Notes: a model not told the origin generated them from the letters alone. 64,000 nt of DNA from Megaustenia siamemsis (GCA_032433765.1 JAVIAB010000101.1:59579592-59643591), one strand, 5' to 3'; positions 11,381 to 22,584 are shown, counted from the first letter of the stretch. Program-made: numbers and translations.

Positions 11381-12842
11381 ACGTTGTAAACAGACTATTC
11401 TGCAAAGCCTGAGAAACAAAATCAGTTCAGAAATTAGTGAAGGACAGTGTGGTTTTGGTAGAGGTAAGGAATCGTTCAATGTCATATACACCGTTAGATC
11501 TTTAGTAGAAAGAGCCATAAATGTGAAGACAGATCTATACCTATGTTTCATAAATTATACCAAAGCATTTGACAAAGTAAAGCACAAAGAAAAAATCCAA
11601 ATTTTAGAAAGCATAAACGTAGCCAGAAAAGATCTAAGAATAATAAAGGACATGTCCTATTGGTTGGTACTATTGTTTATGGAAGGCCTCTGTATCACTG
11701 CAAAAGAATCAAAATCCATAATTGCTCAATCGCCTGTGCCAGCGGAATCATTCGAATTACAAACTCATCTCCCAAACAAAGAAAGGTAACAGCAGTCCCC
11801 ATCGTAGCAGTCTCAGCACACGCCAAAAGGCAAAAGGCGAAACCGCGAAAGAAGAACATGTACTGGCAACAAACAAGGGCCATATGAATTGGTAACCAAT
11901 TGGGAATGTTTCAACAAATAAAACCGGGTGTTAGGAAAATGTGTGTGCTGTCACCAGATTTGTTTAATATGTGTAGTGAGATTATTTTAAGATCCATAAG
12001 GGGCATGCCTGGAATAACAATTGGAGGTCATAATAATTTAAATATTCTAAGGTATGCTGATGATTCAGTATTAATCGCTAAGATTTAAAATGAGTTTCAA
12101 AAATGTTAGACATTATAGTGAAAGAAAGCTAAAATAAAAGCCTCAACCTTAATAGCAAAGAGGCAGAAGGAATGGTAACAACAAAGAAAAAGACATCGCT
12201 TCAGTGCAAAATAAAGACAAGTGGAACAATATTAAAAGATGTAAATGAATTTAAATATATGGGATACTGTTAACCTGAGACAGAAGATGTACACAAGAGG
12301 TGAGATGCAGAATGGTTCAGGCAAAAGCAGCTTTCTAAAAATTGGAGAAGATAGTATGTAATCCATTTTTGGCAATATAAACAAGAAAAAAGAGTTCTTA
12401 AATGTTATGTAGAGCCAGTCTTAACATATGTATATGAATCATGGACAATAGGACAACATACAAGAAAATCACTGTTGTCTGTAGAAATGTGGTTTTACAG
12501 AAGAATGTTGAGAATACCATGGACAGCTAAGTAGAGTAATGAACATATTCTAAAAGGAGGCCAAAGCAAAAAAAAAAGAGCTAATTTGCAATATTAGGAA
12601 GAAACAATTATCATTTTTTTGACCATGTAATGAGAACAGAACAGCTGGAATATATTGTAACAACTGTGAAAATTGAGGGATGAAGAGATAAAGGGAAGCA
12701 AAGAGAAAAGATACCAGGCAGCTTAAAAGAATGGCTTGGCAGAATGTTAACAACAGAAATGATAAAAAAAATGTCGTGATAGAAAGTTGTGGAGAGACAT
12801 GACCACCTACGCCAGCATGCTTGATTATGATTATGATGAAAC
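11381..12842 (+). mobile_element. LINE L-A copy, RT to 3' end, split by a short repeat
   Basis: RT blocks are readable: [45 protein letters not shown] and the catalytic [12 protein letters not shown] near 12052-12085. The C-terminal WFYRRMLRIPW follows, and the end is a degenerate GAT-type tail at about 12830. Stops and frameshifts are frequent, so it is inactive. The frame is interrupted between RT blocks by a 196-bp R430 fragment at 11656-11851. Confidence 0.85.
11656..11851 (-). mobile_element. R430 repeat fragment inserted in a LINE
   Basis: The segment is absent from the matching places in the LINE copies near 7545 and 63135. It is flanked by AAGGACATGT (11646-11655) and AAGAACATGT (11852-11861), a 10-bp target-site duplication with one mismatch. 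The insert is homologous to the repeats at 30.5, 42.5, 44.0 and 52.0 kb. Relative to those it lacks one end, as expected from 5' truncation if the element reads on the minus strand. Confidence 0.85.
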
Positions 12843-12974
12843 AGACTATTGGCTAGTTCTTCAATATTTAAGAAATGGTATGTTCTGTCTGCCATTACCA
12901 ATATATTGATCTACTTACCTTTGGCTGATGTACGAAAATTCCTATACCCTAGTAGCAGAGATCCTTTAAAATTA

Positions 12975-13270
12975 ACAAAACTATATATATAGTTGTTAGC
13001 AAACTAGGAACAGAGAATAGTAAAATTAACAAAACTATATACAGATTTTAGCGAACTAGGAACATAGAATAGTAACATTAAAGCAAATATATATATATAT
13101 ATATACCTGTTAGCAAACAAGGAACAGAGAATAGCAAAATTAAAGCAAATATATATAGCTGTTGGCAAACTAGAAACAGTTATTCTTAAAATTAACATAA
13201 ATATGTATATAGCTGTTAGCAAACTATTAACAGAGAATCTTAACATTACCAAAAACATATATGACAACAA
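12975..13270. repeat. AT-rich tandem repeat of about 52-60 bp, copy 2
   Basis: Five or six degenerate units carry CTGTTAGCAAACTAGGAACAGAGAATAG-type sequence and TATATA runs. Homologous to 8660-8890 but with more units, so copy number has changed since the block was duplicated. Confidence 0.8.
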
Positions 13271-13554
13271 TTGTGTTAAATCTCCAATCTGTGTTGTGAA
13301 ATGTTGAAAATAAACAATGAAGTCATTAATGTTCCAAAACATATGTTTGTTTGTGTTTCTAGAGTATTGGTGGCCAACATCAGATTGACGCATTCAGCCA
13401 AGGATAAACTTGAGGACTAAACTTTAAAGTATCTTCAACAAATACATTGTGTCATTTTGTAATATATCAATAATGTGTGTATTTTGACAATATTTTATCA
13501 TTGATATCAATACAATTCATAATCTATTTCAACATTACCTTATGTTATTTATTT

Positions 13555-13825
13555 TACCGACTGGTACTTTTGTTTGTTTTATTTTTTGGCAATCTATATA
13601 GTGGGTTATGTGTTGGATTTAAAGGTCTAGGAAAAGTAGATTGCTTTGGAAGTGGTCCGTGGGTCTCCTTTTAACAATTGCAGTTCTACAGTATTGGGCG
13701 CCATCGACGGGAAGGGTAAAACAGCGCCTGGAATGAAAGTTAGCACATGCCGGCTATCTTTGATGATCGTGCCAGCTGACGTGGGCGATCTTGTCTATGC
13801 ATACCCTCTACATCAGTTATTTAGC
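13555..13825 (+). other. Conserved duplicated segment, copy 2
   Basis: Homologue of 9160-9430. The short frame 13646-13837 reads through GSPF, CSSTVLGAIDGKGKTA and MIVPADVGD. The other copy has a stop and a frameshift in this part. Function unknown. Confidence 0.3.
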
Positions 13826-14045
13826 TATTTTTGTTAACGTCCTAACAAACTATTATGTTCAACTGTCCCGTACTTTTTTCAACCACCTTTCCTCTATCTC
13901 TTATTCTACTTAAATTGTTTTCTATTTGTTGTAAAATGTTCCAGGTGTTCACTTCTCATGAACAAAACAAGAAGAATGTTCCCTCTTTATGTTGCCTACA
14001 AATAATGATTTTTTTAAAAATGTTTGATTTGGTCTCCTTTCGAGC

Positions 14046-15419
14046 ATCTTCTTTTCAAGTTTAGCCGTAATCGAGTTTCGCAATAGCCGTCGGTAAAGGA
14101 TATTTTGTAGGGATCGAATCTGCTCTGGCGGTATTAGCTAACAAAGGATTGAATCAATCATTACTGTACTCTCTCTCAACTACTCTGAATAGTGTGAATG
14201 GTTGTGGTCAAACGGGCTGCTTATCACGGATATTAGCTGCCACTGTACAGGGGTTTCATTATGGCTTCACTTATAACTGGGTGTTTAGTTGGTGTTTTCT
14301 CTCTCATTGGTGCCTTCTTGTCAATTAATTGTAGAGACTTGACGTGACAGTTGAAATATAAAAGTCGCACTCTTGATGTAAGATGAGATATGAATGAAGA
14401 CGGGTCGTGTCTTGACTCAGCCTCTGTCAGGTATTGAACAACGTCATGAATTGTAACAAACTATTAATGAGCACAACTACAAACCATGATTCAGAAACAC
14501 TCAATATTACCTACTCATAACTAATGACCGTTACCAGACATTTCTATTTTTCAATGGAGTCACCTAATTACCTTCACAGTTCAGGGTGGACACACGATTT
14601 TCGTCTAATTAATTATCTCCCTTGTCATCAGAGACGTCCTACCGAAATATCCTCTGCGTACGGCAGACCATTTGAAACATAGCAAAGAACTATACATGAT
14701 GAAATGACAGAAGATGTCCAGTCCTAGCGAGATTTGTCCATGCTTGCTTCAGACTGGAGGTCAGAGAATTAAGAAGAAGAATAATTAACAACACATGTAT
14801 CGCTATAATAAACGTGTTTTTTTGAAAATCTTCCATGAGAGATCTGAAACCTGAGAAAATTATTCAAAACACTTGCAGCTCTTCTGCATTGTCGGTTAAG
14901 TTGTCGTTAACAAGTTTCAATGTCATTGCCAGGCAGGTCGGCTGTAAGGGAAACAACGTAAGACGATATGGCTGAAAAGAGATCACATACAGTCTCTTTC
15001 CACTCTAGTTCCCACGATTAAATTGGCACCAAAAACGGTCAAAATACTCGAAGAAAAAGTTTCAGCCCCGCGAATACGGACGCCATCATACCGGACGTCC
15101 CAGCTCAAGTTAATCTCAAACCAAAGTGTATATGACAAATGTTGACCAAGTTTCCGTGAAGACAGAAATGATCACCTGCAACTTTGACATTTCCTTATCG
15201 TGGAACAGACCTGCCTGTTGACATTTCTGAAATGATGTTATGTAACAATTTGAAGCAATGGTTTACTTCCAGCCACTAAACAATTATTTCCATCGGCCCA
15301 CGCCAGTCGTATAAACATTAACATTACTTACAACCTGTGTAAGTATTTTTTCAAAGGCATTCTGGCCTGTCATCTAGAAATAGAGCAAAGGTAAAAGAAC
15401 AAATATATTATTACTAATC
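14046..15419. other. No gene recognised
   Basis: Unique-looking sequence of slightly higher GC than its surroundings. I see no long open frame, tandem array or SINE/LINE signature over these 1.4 kb. It is the longest stretch here that could be single-copy genomic DNA. Confidence 0.45.
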
Positions 15420-15765
15420 ATAATCAAGTACCATACTGGCTGGCATAGACTATCATGTCTTCTACATTCCTCTGACTAAAGTGCAATGCATCATTTATGT
15501 TTTTCATTGTTTGCAGTTCCACAGCGCGAATATATTTAAAATATTTTCTATAGCGATTCTCTCTTTTTTCATATTTTAACAACTGCAACCAGATATTCCA
15601 GCATTTCTCTCCACGCGATTTATCCGAAAATTGTCGACTGTTTCTTTCTAATGATCTTTTTTTTAGCATTCATGTTGTTCTAGATTCTGAGAATTTCGTC
15701 CTTCGTCTTTTTAGCTGTCCAGAGACTCTCATTATTCTTTTGAGAAATCATGTTTTTGTGATCTC
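15420..15765 (-). mobile_element. LINE L-A fragment, C-terminus and 3' end
   Basis: The reverse strand ends in EDMIVYASQYGT and a stop directly before ATGATTATGAT, the usual L-A 3' end. Upstream, KKRSLERN and SLDS*K correspond to the LKKRELLKN and SWTxK blocks. The 81-codon open frame is only partly in the ancestral frame. Confidence 0.7.
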
Positions 15766-15781
15766 TAATCGACACAACCAC

Positions 15782-16000
15782 GGAAACAGATGCTAACCAA
15801 AGTAATCATTCAGCTCAGCAGGGAGTCAACGGCGCACGTGAGGCTCAAATAAGGAAAACAGATGCTAACCAAAGTAATCATTCAGCTCAGCAGGGAGTCT
15901 ACGGCGCAAGTGAGGCTCAAATAAGGAAAACAGATGCTAACAAAAGTAATCATTCAGCTCAGCAGGGAGTCTACGGCGCAAGTGAGGCTCAAATAAGGAA
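15782..16000. repeat. 72-bp tandem repeat, three copies
   Basis: Units starting GGAAAACAGATGCTAACCAA begin at 15782, 15853, 15925 and (partial) 15997. Each contains CATTCAGCTCAGCAGGGAGT. The copies are nearly identical, indicating recent duplication. Confidence 0.95.
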
Positions 16001-16559
16001 GTCCCGTTTAAAAAAAAAATATCGTTATCTCAGGACCCCGTCATATGTCATCAACACGGGCGCTTCTGTATCCCCCTACAGTGTTGGGGTTTTGTGGTAT
16101 ACCAACATGGCTGAGATATAGCTAGGGAATCGGGCAAGTGTGGCATAGTATCCAGCACGATAATAGCGTGTAAGTAAAACAGGAGGAGATAACATGGTTG
16201 GCTAGACAGAGCGTGGGTCAAGCAATCTTGGTGACTGACTAGCAAAGTAAGCTACATAAGGTTGAATGACAGTGTATGCGGCAGGAGTAGATGGACACTG
16301 ATGGTTCTAAGATTAGCGCGTTAGCCTGAGTGTACTGCTCAGGTCACGCCGGTGTACACGGCAATGACATAGTTGAGAAATGTTTTTACAAGTAACACTT
16401 TACAGGAACAATCCGTCTGTATTCTTTTCGAGGAATGCTGGGACGGGCGGTGGGGCTGGCATGAGAATGCCACGACTGCAATGAAATTGATTTTATCAAT
16501 AGAATATAACAGAATAGAATATAACACAATATAATAGAATTATAATAAAATAATATAAA
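16001..16559. other. No gene recognised
   Basis: Mixed sequence with a tandem-like ATAATAGAAT/ATATAACA stretch near 16495-16560. No coding or structural-RNA signature identified. Confidence 0.45.
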
Positions 16560-17145
16560 ATAGGTTTACAGTTATTTTGGCTACTGTTTGCTGCCATTAA
16601 ATTTTTTAAAATGATTCACAGATCCTTACGCTCGATGCTTATTTTGTCCGGCATATTAATTGCTTGCATGTGCTTTATTTCACCAAATTCTTTCGTGTAG
16701 TATAGGAAGCACATGCTGTAGATGTTCAGACCTTTGTTTACTTCTATAGTTCATTTCATTCTCTGGATGTTGATGTTTTTTTTTTATCAACAATCCCACA
16801 CTGTTCGTCATTTATTTCTAATTTTATTTTGCTCCCTACACATCTAAAATGTTCTTTCTTAGTAATTCGTTGGTCACATACTTCATGGGACTAATAGTGC
16901 TACAGTTTTCGCAATCTGAGATTCCTGACTTCTTCGAGATGACCACAGCAATAAACTTTAGTAGATCTTCGTGTATGCGCCATATGTTAAATATGTCATT
17001 GAGTAATATAGCTATAAGCTGCTCTCCCAGCTCTTGTACTGTATCTATCTCTTCCTTTGTTATATTATCGGGACCTGCAGTTTTGCCTATTTTTATGTAA
17101 TGAATAATGGAGTCGTTATCATTTCAAGACTGGGTCCACTTTTAT
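16560..17145 (-). mobile_element. LINE L-A fragment, early RT domain
   Basis: The reverse strand encodes GKTAGPDNITKEEID, then ELGEQLIAILLNDIFNIW, DLLKFIAVVISKKSG and NCSTISPM: the RT entry region (AGPD, xPKKxG, HRTISLM in family terms). A second block, MCFLYYTKEFGEIKH, corresponds to the first catalytic-Asp block YxDFxKAFDxVxH, with the Asp lost. The ends are not defined. Confidence 0.75.
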
Positions 17146-17906
17146 CAAGTTTTCAACTAAGTCATTAATATAATTAACGGTTCTAAACTGTCACATGATG
17201 TGAGCGTTGTGTGTTGAATGTAAATTGATTGAGAAAATGTATGCCACAGCATTGTTTGTACGAACATGAATTCGCTTCTTATAAAATGTGTATTTGACAT
17301 AGCAAGTATAGAAAACGAGACGTCACTGACTTGTACACTGCTGCCGTCGCGATATGAATGACACAAAACTGGTGATCAATCAAATTGTTCCTACAGATAG
17401 ACCACTATAGACTGTGAACATGAGTTGGTACAATAAATACTGTGATTCCTATGTGGGCATGTTCTTTCAAAATGCTGAACAATGGTGTAACCAGCAGGGT
17501 TATTATATGTACATTATATATATACATACAGTTCTAGGAATGGGGTGAACATGCAACATAACAACAAATATATCACATATATTTATTCACATATATATTT
17601 ACGACATATGAATAACAAAATAATATAACAAATAGAATAAATAAACAAGGACCCCTGAATGTTTACGTCACAATTATAAAAAAAAAACAATTACACAAAT
17701 AAATATTCCAGAACATTGGTGTATGTACGACACACGCATAACAAAAAATACACAACTATGCAAAGATATCTCAAATATAATATAAACTCAACCAGTGTTG
17801 ATCCCCCCTTCCCCCCCCCCCTTTTTTGAACTGTCAGTTCTCCTATTTTTCCATCTTTCTCACTTTGTTCTAGCTTTGTCTCTCCCTATCTTTACATAAG
17901 AAAAAA
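17146..17906. other. No gene recognised
   Basis: AT-rich sequence with several TATATA and ACACATATA stretches and a poly-C run at 17805-17821 that leads into the 20-bp array. No gene seen. Confidence 0.45.
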
Positions 17907-18513
17907 GACAGTTTTCAGTCAGAGTAGACAGTTTTCAGTCAGAGTAGACAGTTTTCTGTTAGAGTAGACAGTTTTCTGTCAGAGTAGACAGTTTTCAGTC
18001 AGAGTAGACAGTTTTCAGTCAGAGTAGACAGTTTTCAGTCAGAGTAGACAGTTTTCAGTCAGAGTAGACAGCTTTCAGTCAGAGTAGACAGTTTTCAGTC
18101 AGAGTAGACAGTTTTCAGTCAGAGTAGACAGCTTTCAGTCAGAGTAGACAGTTTTCAGTCAGAGTAGACAGTTTTCAGTCAGAGTAGACAGTTTTCAGTC
18201 AGAGTAGACAGTTTTCAGTCAGAGTAGACAGTTTTCAGTCAGAGTAGACAGTTTTCAGTCAGAGTAGACAGTTTTCAGTCAGTGTAGACAGTTTTCAGTC
18301 AGAGTAGACAGTTTTCAGTCAGAGTAGACAGTTTTCAGTCAGAGTAGACAGTTTTCAGTCAGAGTAGACAGTTTTCAGTCAGAGTAGACAGTTTTCAGTC
18401 AGAGTAGACAGTTTTCAGTCAGAGTAGACAGTTTTCAGTCAGAGTAGACAGTTTTCAGAGTAGACAGTTTTCAGTCAGAGTAGACAGTTTTCAGTCAGAG
18501 TAGACAGTTTTCA
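17907..18513. repeat. 20-bp satellite, about 30 copies
   Basis: Near-perfect repeats of GACAGTTTTCAGTCAGAGTA. Only a few units differ (for example TCTGTT or CTTTC), and one unit near 18447 lacks four bases. The homogeneity points to recent expansion. It lies just upstream of an old L-C LINE. Confidence 0.97.
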
Positions 18514-18763
18514 AATGTTCACACATATCCTTATCTGGTTGTGCCCTCGTTTTGGCTCAGTGAACATTCTGAATGCTAATTTTTTTTTTCATTTCGCTAA
18601 CATTTCCTCATCTATCCTCACACAGACACAGTTGAACTGATCAGGACGCACCCTTACATAGGATGATGACATTCTAGTTTACAGCAGTTCAGGAACCGCA
18701 ATGTCATCACACAGAAACTGCAGGCAGCGGTTGACCGCATCACCGACTTTTGTGGCAGTAACT

Positions 18764-19180
18764 ATAGGCTGTGATCATCCTGTCTTAGGCCAAGATGCTG
18801 TGATGTTCAATGAATAATCGTGTCGATCAGGCGAGGCTGTGATCAACCTTTGCTAGGTCAAGATGATGTGATGTTCAATGAATAATCGTGTCGTGCAGGC
18901 GAGGCTGTGATCAACCTTTGCTAGGCCAAGATGATGTGATGTTCAATGAATAATCGTGTCGTGCAGGCGAGGCTGTGATCAACCTTTGCTAGGCCAAGTT
19001 GATGTGAAGTTCAATGAATAATCGTGTCGTGCAGGCGAGGCTGTGATCAACCTTTGCTAGGTCAAGTTGATGTGAAGTTCAATGAATAATTGTGTCGTGC
19101 AGGCGAGACTGTGATCAACCTTTGCTAGGCCAAGATGATGTGAGGTTCAATGAATAATCGTGACGAGCAAGTGAGGCTGT
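18764..19180. repeat. 68-bp tandem array within L-C RT sequence
   Basis: Six units of exactly 68 bp, with GAGGCTGTGATCAACCTTTG starting at 18833, 18901, 18969, 19037 and 19105, a first unit near 18765 and an end near 19173. Each carries AAGATGATGTGATGTTCAATGA. The array begins exactly where the RT frame (DFCGSN) leaves off. A GTGATCAACxxxGCTAxGxCCAAG / TGTTCAATGA core is what would follow in a LINE (VIN-AKTKxMxFNE). Confidence 0.85.
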
Positions 19181-19186
19181 CATTTC

Positions 19187-19455
19187 TCTGAACGTGAATG
19201 ATACACACATATTCCGTCGTAATGCAGAAAGACCCCCGAACTTTGACTACCTCCGGATAAAAGAGATGGAAGCTAAGATAGGTACTGCCAGAAACGAAAG
19301 GCTTATTAAGCGCATTAAGTGACGCATAGAACAACACACAACTGGAGTTGTCAGAAGTCACACGCTGCGGACATGTGAAATGGGGAAGGAGAATCTGAGT
19401 ACCAATGGACATGTTCGAACGGCAGTGATGATAACTCACAAAGAACTCATTAGCT
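19187..19455 (+). mobile_element. L-C C-terminal fragment between two arrays
   Basis: Contains KEMEAKIGTARNERLIKRI and EQHTTGVV, the counterpart of MEMGVKVGTARNEKLSGRV and NQHRTGVV in the better copies at 24.3 and 33.2 kb. It then has a broken CSECNDDD-type end and CTCATTAGCTGAATT. It is out of domain order relative to its neighbours, so it is a separate insertion or rearranged piece. Confidence 0.7.
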
Positions 19456-19611
19456 GAATTAAAAGTGTCAACATCTTCACGTATCTTGTGGTGTCATTTG
19501 ATTGATCAATATCCTTCAATATTCTTGTAAAAAGTGCTGCCTAAAAGGAGCCCAGGAGAGAGCGCATGCTGTAAAAGTTATAGTGAGATCTGGCTTCCAG
19601 CAACAAACTGC

Positions 19612-20105
19612 CTCTTAGTGCAGTCGCTGGTATTGTCGGCTGTTGATTACGGGATAAGTGTTCTTACCCTGCCTCTTAGTGCTGTCGCTGGTATTGTCGG
19701 CTGTTGATTACGGGATACGTGTTCTTACCCTGTCTCTTAGTGCAGTCGCTGGTATTGTCGGCTGTTGATTACGGGATAAGTGTTCTTACCCTGGCTCTTA
19801 GTGCAATCGCTGGTATTGTCGGCTGTTGATTACGGGATAAGTGTTCTTACCCTGCCTCTTAGTGCTGTCGCTGGTATTGTCGGCTGTTGATTACGGGATA
19901 CGTGTTCTTACCCTGTCTCTTAGTGCAGTCGCTGGTATTGTCGGCTGTTGATTACGGGATACGTGTTCTTACCCTGTCTCTTAGTGCAGTCGCTGGTATT
20001 GTCGGCTGTTGATTACGGGATAAGTGTTCTTACCCTGGCTCTTAGTGCAGTCGCTGGTATTGTCGGCTGTTGATTACGGGATACGTGTTCTTACCCTGGC
20101 TCTTA
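19612..20105. repeat. 61-bp tandem array encoding a repeated RT thumb segment
   Basis: Eight units start at 19612, 19673, 19734, 19795, 19856, 19917, 19978 and 20039, exactly 61 bp apart. In one frame a unit reads LLVQSLVLSAVDYGISVLTL, which aligns with the RT thumb segment LLFQGLVLAPIEYALAILTV of the L-C copy near 31610-31670. The preceding and following LINE blocks lie directly on either side. The array is therefore an amplified piece of the LINE itself. The pattern of variants suggests secondary duplication of groups of three or four units. Confidence 0.9.
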
Positions 20106-21370
20106 CTGAGAGAGATACATTGGAAAGAGGTAGAGCATGAGAGGCAATGACAGTTATGTTGGGATGAACAAGAGTTACTCCAGTCCCATGTGATTCCTGT
20201 TGGATCTCTCAAGCATGCAAGCGTGACACAAGTGCTTGCAAGCGACGGCACACCTGGGGACGATATTCATCAAAATGAATTCACTGTTGTCAGTTTTACG
20301 ATATAAGAAAGGTAACCGAATCAAGTGTGGGAGAACGTAGTTAGCAGAGGCTGAAATAACATTGATGAGTGTATACAAGGTGAACATACCTACCGACAGA
20401 GATTGGAGAGATTGACCACATGGTATGACTACAAGATCTAGAAGGTGCTGTAATTTTACCTTCAACACGAAGACCCAAGCATCTACATTGATATCCGGTC
20501 ACAGTGGGTGTGACTGCCGGCTGGAGTTTTCCTTTTATTCCAGTGGAAGGTTGAGAGGATAAGAAGGATGACCCTCTAGCATACGTATTGAGATACAGGT
20601 TGTGACAAAGTATGCCATTCCTGGTTAAAAAAAAAAAAACAACAACCGAAACGGTAATACTGACTTAACTCATAAAGTATGCATCGCCGGCTTGACACGG
20701 ATATGTTTCGCAGAGAGTGTATCCCTTAATTAACGGGTGTCATGTTAACAGTCTACCTTGGATACACTATCCCGACATCGTGGGAGCTCGTGGTATAAAA
20801 GATGATTAACAAAATGGCGAGGTCTGTCATCGGGTAGGGACTTACCAAATTGATCATAAATGACATGGTGAAAGCTTTAAGAGACCGCCAATCACAGGAC
20901 GGTGACAAGAAAGCGAACGATAACCCGCATGGTAAAGTAATGGTGGAAGGCGGCGCCACGAAAAGAGGCACTAGACGTCGTCAGCGGCAAGCATGCAGCA
21001 CAGGAACAATGAGTAGATGGACACTTCGATGGCTGCTGGAACGAACGGCAGAGCGGATATGGGAATGTCGTGACTCCAATGACACCAAACTGAAGTAAAA
21101 ACTATCGTTTGACATCGTGCTTCAATATACAGTGTTCAAACGTAGTCTAACACAACCCGGCTGTGGAAATTACAATCTTTTTTTGACAATGATCGATGTA
21201 ATAATTTTTAACTCACAACATTATAATATAATTCAGTATTAATATTTAAGTCAATTCGAGTTCCAATTACTTACATCAACCATCTGTTCAGTTCTGGTAA
21301 TAAACTAGAAGAACATACTCGTTTTGTTATTTAACAGAAATAATATGTTTACAATAACACTGTTATGTTA

Positions 21371-21500
21371 ATTTAACAATTCTTCAACATGACATTAATT
21401 TGTCATGTTTATTTAACAATTCTACAACATGCCATTAATTTGTCATGTTTATTTAACAATTCTACAAAATGACATTAATTTGTCATGTTTATTTAACAAT
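21371..21500. repeat. 40-bp tandem repeat, 3.2 copies
   Basis: ATTTAACAATTC(T)TCAACATGACATTAATTTGTCATGTTT starts at 21371, 21411, 21451 and 21491. Each unit contains the small palindrome CATGACATTAATTTGTCATG. Confidence 0.92.
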
Positions 21501-21692
21501 CATATGACGTGGGTTGACTTTGACAGTGAAAGTAAAAAAACCGCTTGATTTTTTATATTTTAGAATGACTTCTGACAAATGAAAGCGAATGCATCGAAAA
21601 TAGTTGACCAACAAGATAAGTAATATCACGGAGATCATGTATCAACTAGTAATCTCTGACCGTGTTCTAATAAATTCTTTCACTATTGCTAT

Positions 21693-21805
21693 AGTAGGCC
21701 TAGGAAGCCTAGTTAGAAAAACCACACCACTCCGGGATCACTTCGTCTGTCCCCCATACCCCCTACCCCAATGTACGACACCTCTATCTACTCCAGGGTA
21801 CCCAC
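21693..21805 (+). mobile_element. SINE-3 partial copy
   Basis: GGCCTAGGAAGCCTAGTTAG and the following CCAC.CCA.CT match the tRNA-like head of the SINE at 51059. A later TACTCCAGGGTACCCA resembles its central part. The rest is diverged. Confidence 0.5.
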
Positions 21806-22584
21806 TATTCTTTTAGTCTTTTCTTTGCTCTTTGTGTAAGCACACAATTGTTTTGGGAAACTTCCGTTACTGCATGCTATGCGCGCACACTTTCACTTTT
21901 GTGCACGCACATATACCCCGTGCGCAGTAACATCATTACACATCAGATTATACAGGGAAGGCTGTTTTTTATTTTTAATTTTCATTTTATTTCTTCCTCT
22001 TGTTTGAAATTATGATATTTTGTATTTTTTTTTTAAATTTACATATACATATTTGTGTTGTGTCTTTATCCCTGCTGAAGGCCTATTGAACTAAAACGTC
22101 GTTCTGATTTGTGTTGTCCTCTTGTTCCGTTAAGCTTTAACCATACTGTATTTATATATCTTTTTTTCATTTCTTCTCATAATTAGCTTCATTGCATCGT
22201 CGCAATTATATGCATTGATGTGCATTTCTTTGCATTGACCACTCTATTTCTCCGGATTAATAATTTCAGCTTCCCCATCGTCTTTGCAGTACTGTTACTT
22301 GCTGTTTTGAACATCGTTTGATGCCATTAGAAACCTTTATTTGCCTTTTCTTTGCAGAACTGTCTAAATGTACAAGTGTGGTGTTATTTTTGTCATTGAA
22401 TATTTATATTGAACTCATTTCATGCACGTGATACTTACAGTATTTGCAGCTCGTCCCAACTGAATTAGAAAATGTTATTAGTATTATTAAATTTTCCGAA
22501 AACAATGGAGAAACGTTATATAAGGTTATCATTAATGTTTGTTTAAAGAAAAATGAGCTAAGAGTATTGAATATCTATCTATCT
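21806..22584. other. No gene recognised
   Basis: AT-rich. A motif at 22075-22105 (CTGAAGGCC ... AAAACGTC) resembles a decayed repeat terminus. A CTATCTATCTAT run at the right edge is the tail of the adjacent L-D element. Confidence 0.45.

Larger units (their letters stand above)
11067..14045. repeat. Segmental duplication, copy 2
   Basis: Collinear with 6903-9666. Both copies keep a reversed SINE-1 directly 5' of an L-A LINE, an AT-rich array and the same non-repeat flanks. Because the SINE and LINE junctions are shared, the block was copied as a unit after both insertions. Copy 2 alone has the R430 insertion at 11656-11851; copy 1 alone has the palindrome at 7303-7370. Confidence 0.85.
18600..21100 (+). 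mobile_element. Old LINE L-C element expanded by internal satellites
   Basis: L-C domains occur in ancestral order. An RT catalytic block (DDDILVYSSSG, then QKLQAAVDRITDFCGS) lies at about 18655-18755. An RT thumb segment (TSSRIL / GVxFD type) lies at 19450-19611. A later thumb block (TRVTPV, then LLDLSSMQA, then KGNRIKCGRT) lies at 20105-20470. The RNase H start (VTVGVTAGWSF after Asp) is near 20485-20535. A C-terminal end (MVKALRDR, RWTLRWLLER, IWECRDSND) lies at 20850-21098. Frameshifts and stops are many. Two tandem arrays (68 and 61 bp) and a foreign L-C C-terminus are lodged inside. Compared with the copy at 31.4-33.4 kb it is a divergent subfamily. Confidence 0.75.

Noticed and set aside
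17907..18513. CRISPR-like array (20-bp repeats)
   Set aside because: Units are head-to-tail without unique spacers, in a eukaryotic context. The same applies to all other arrays in the window.
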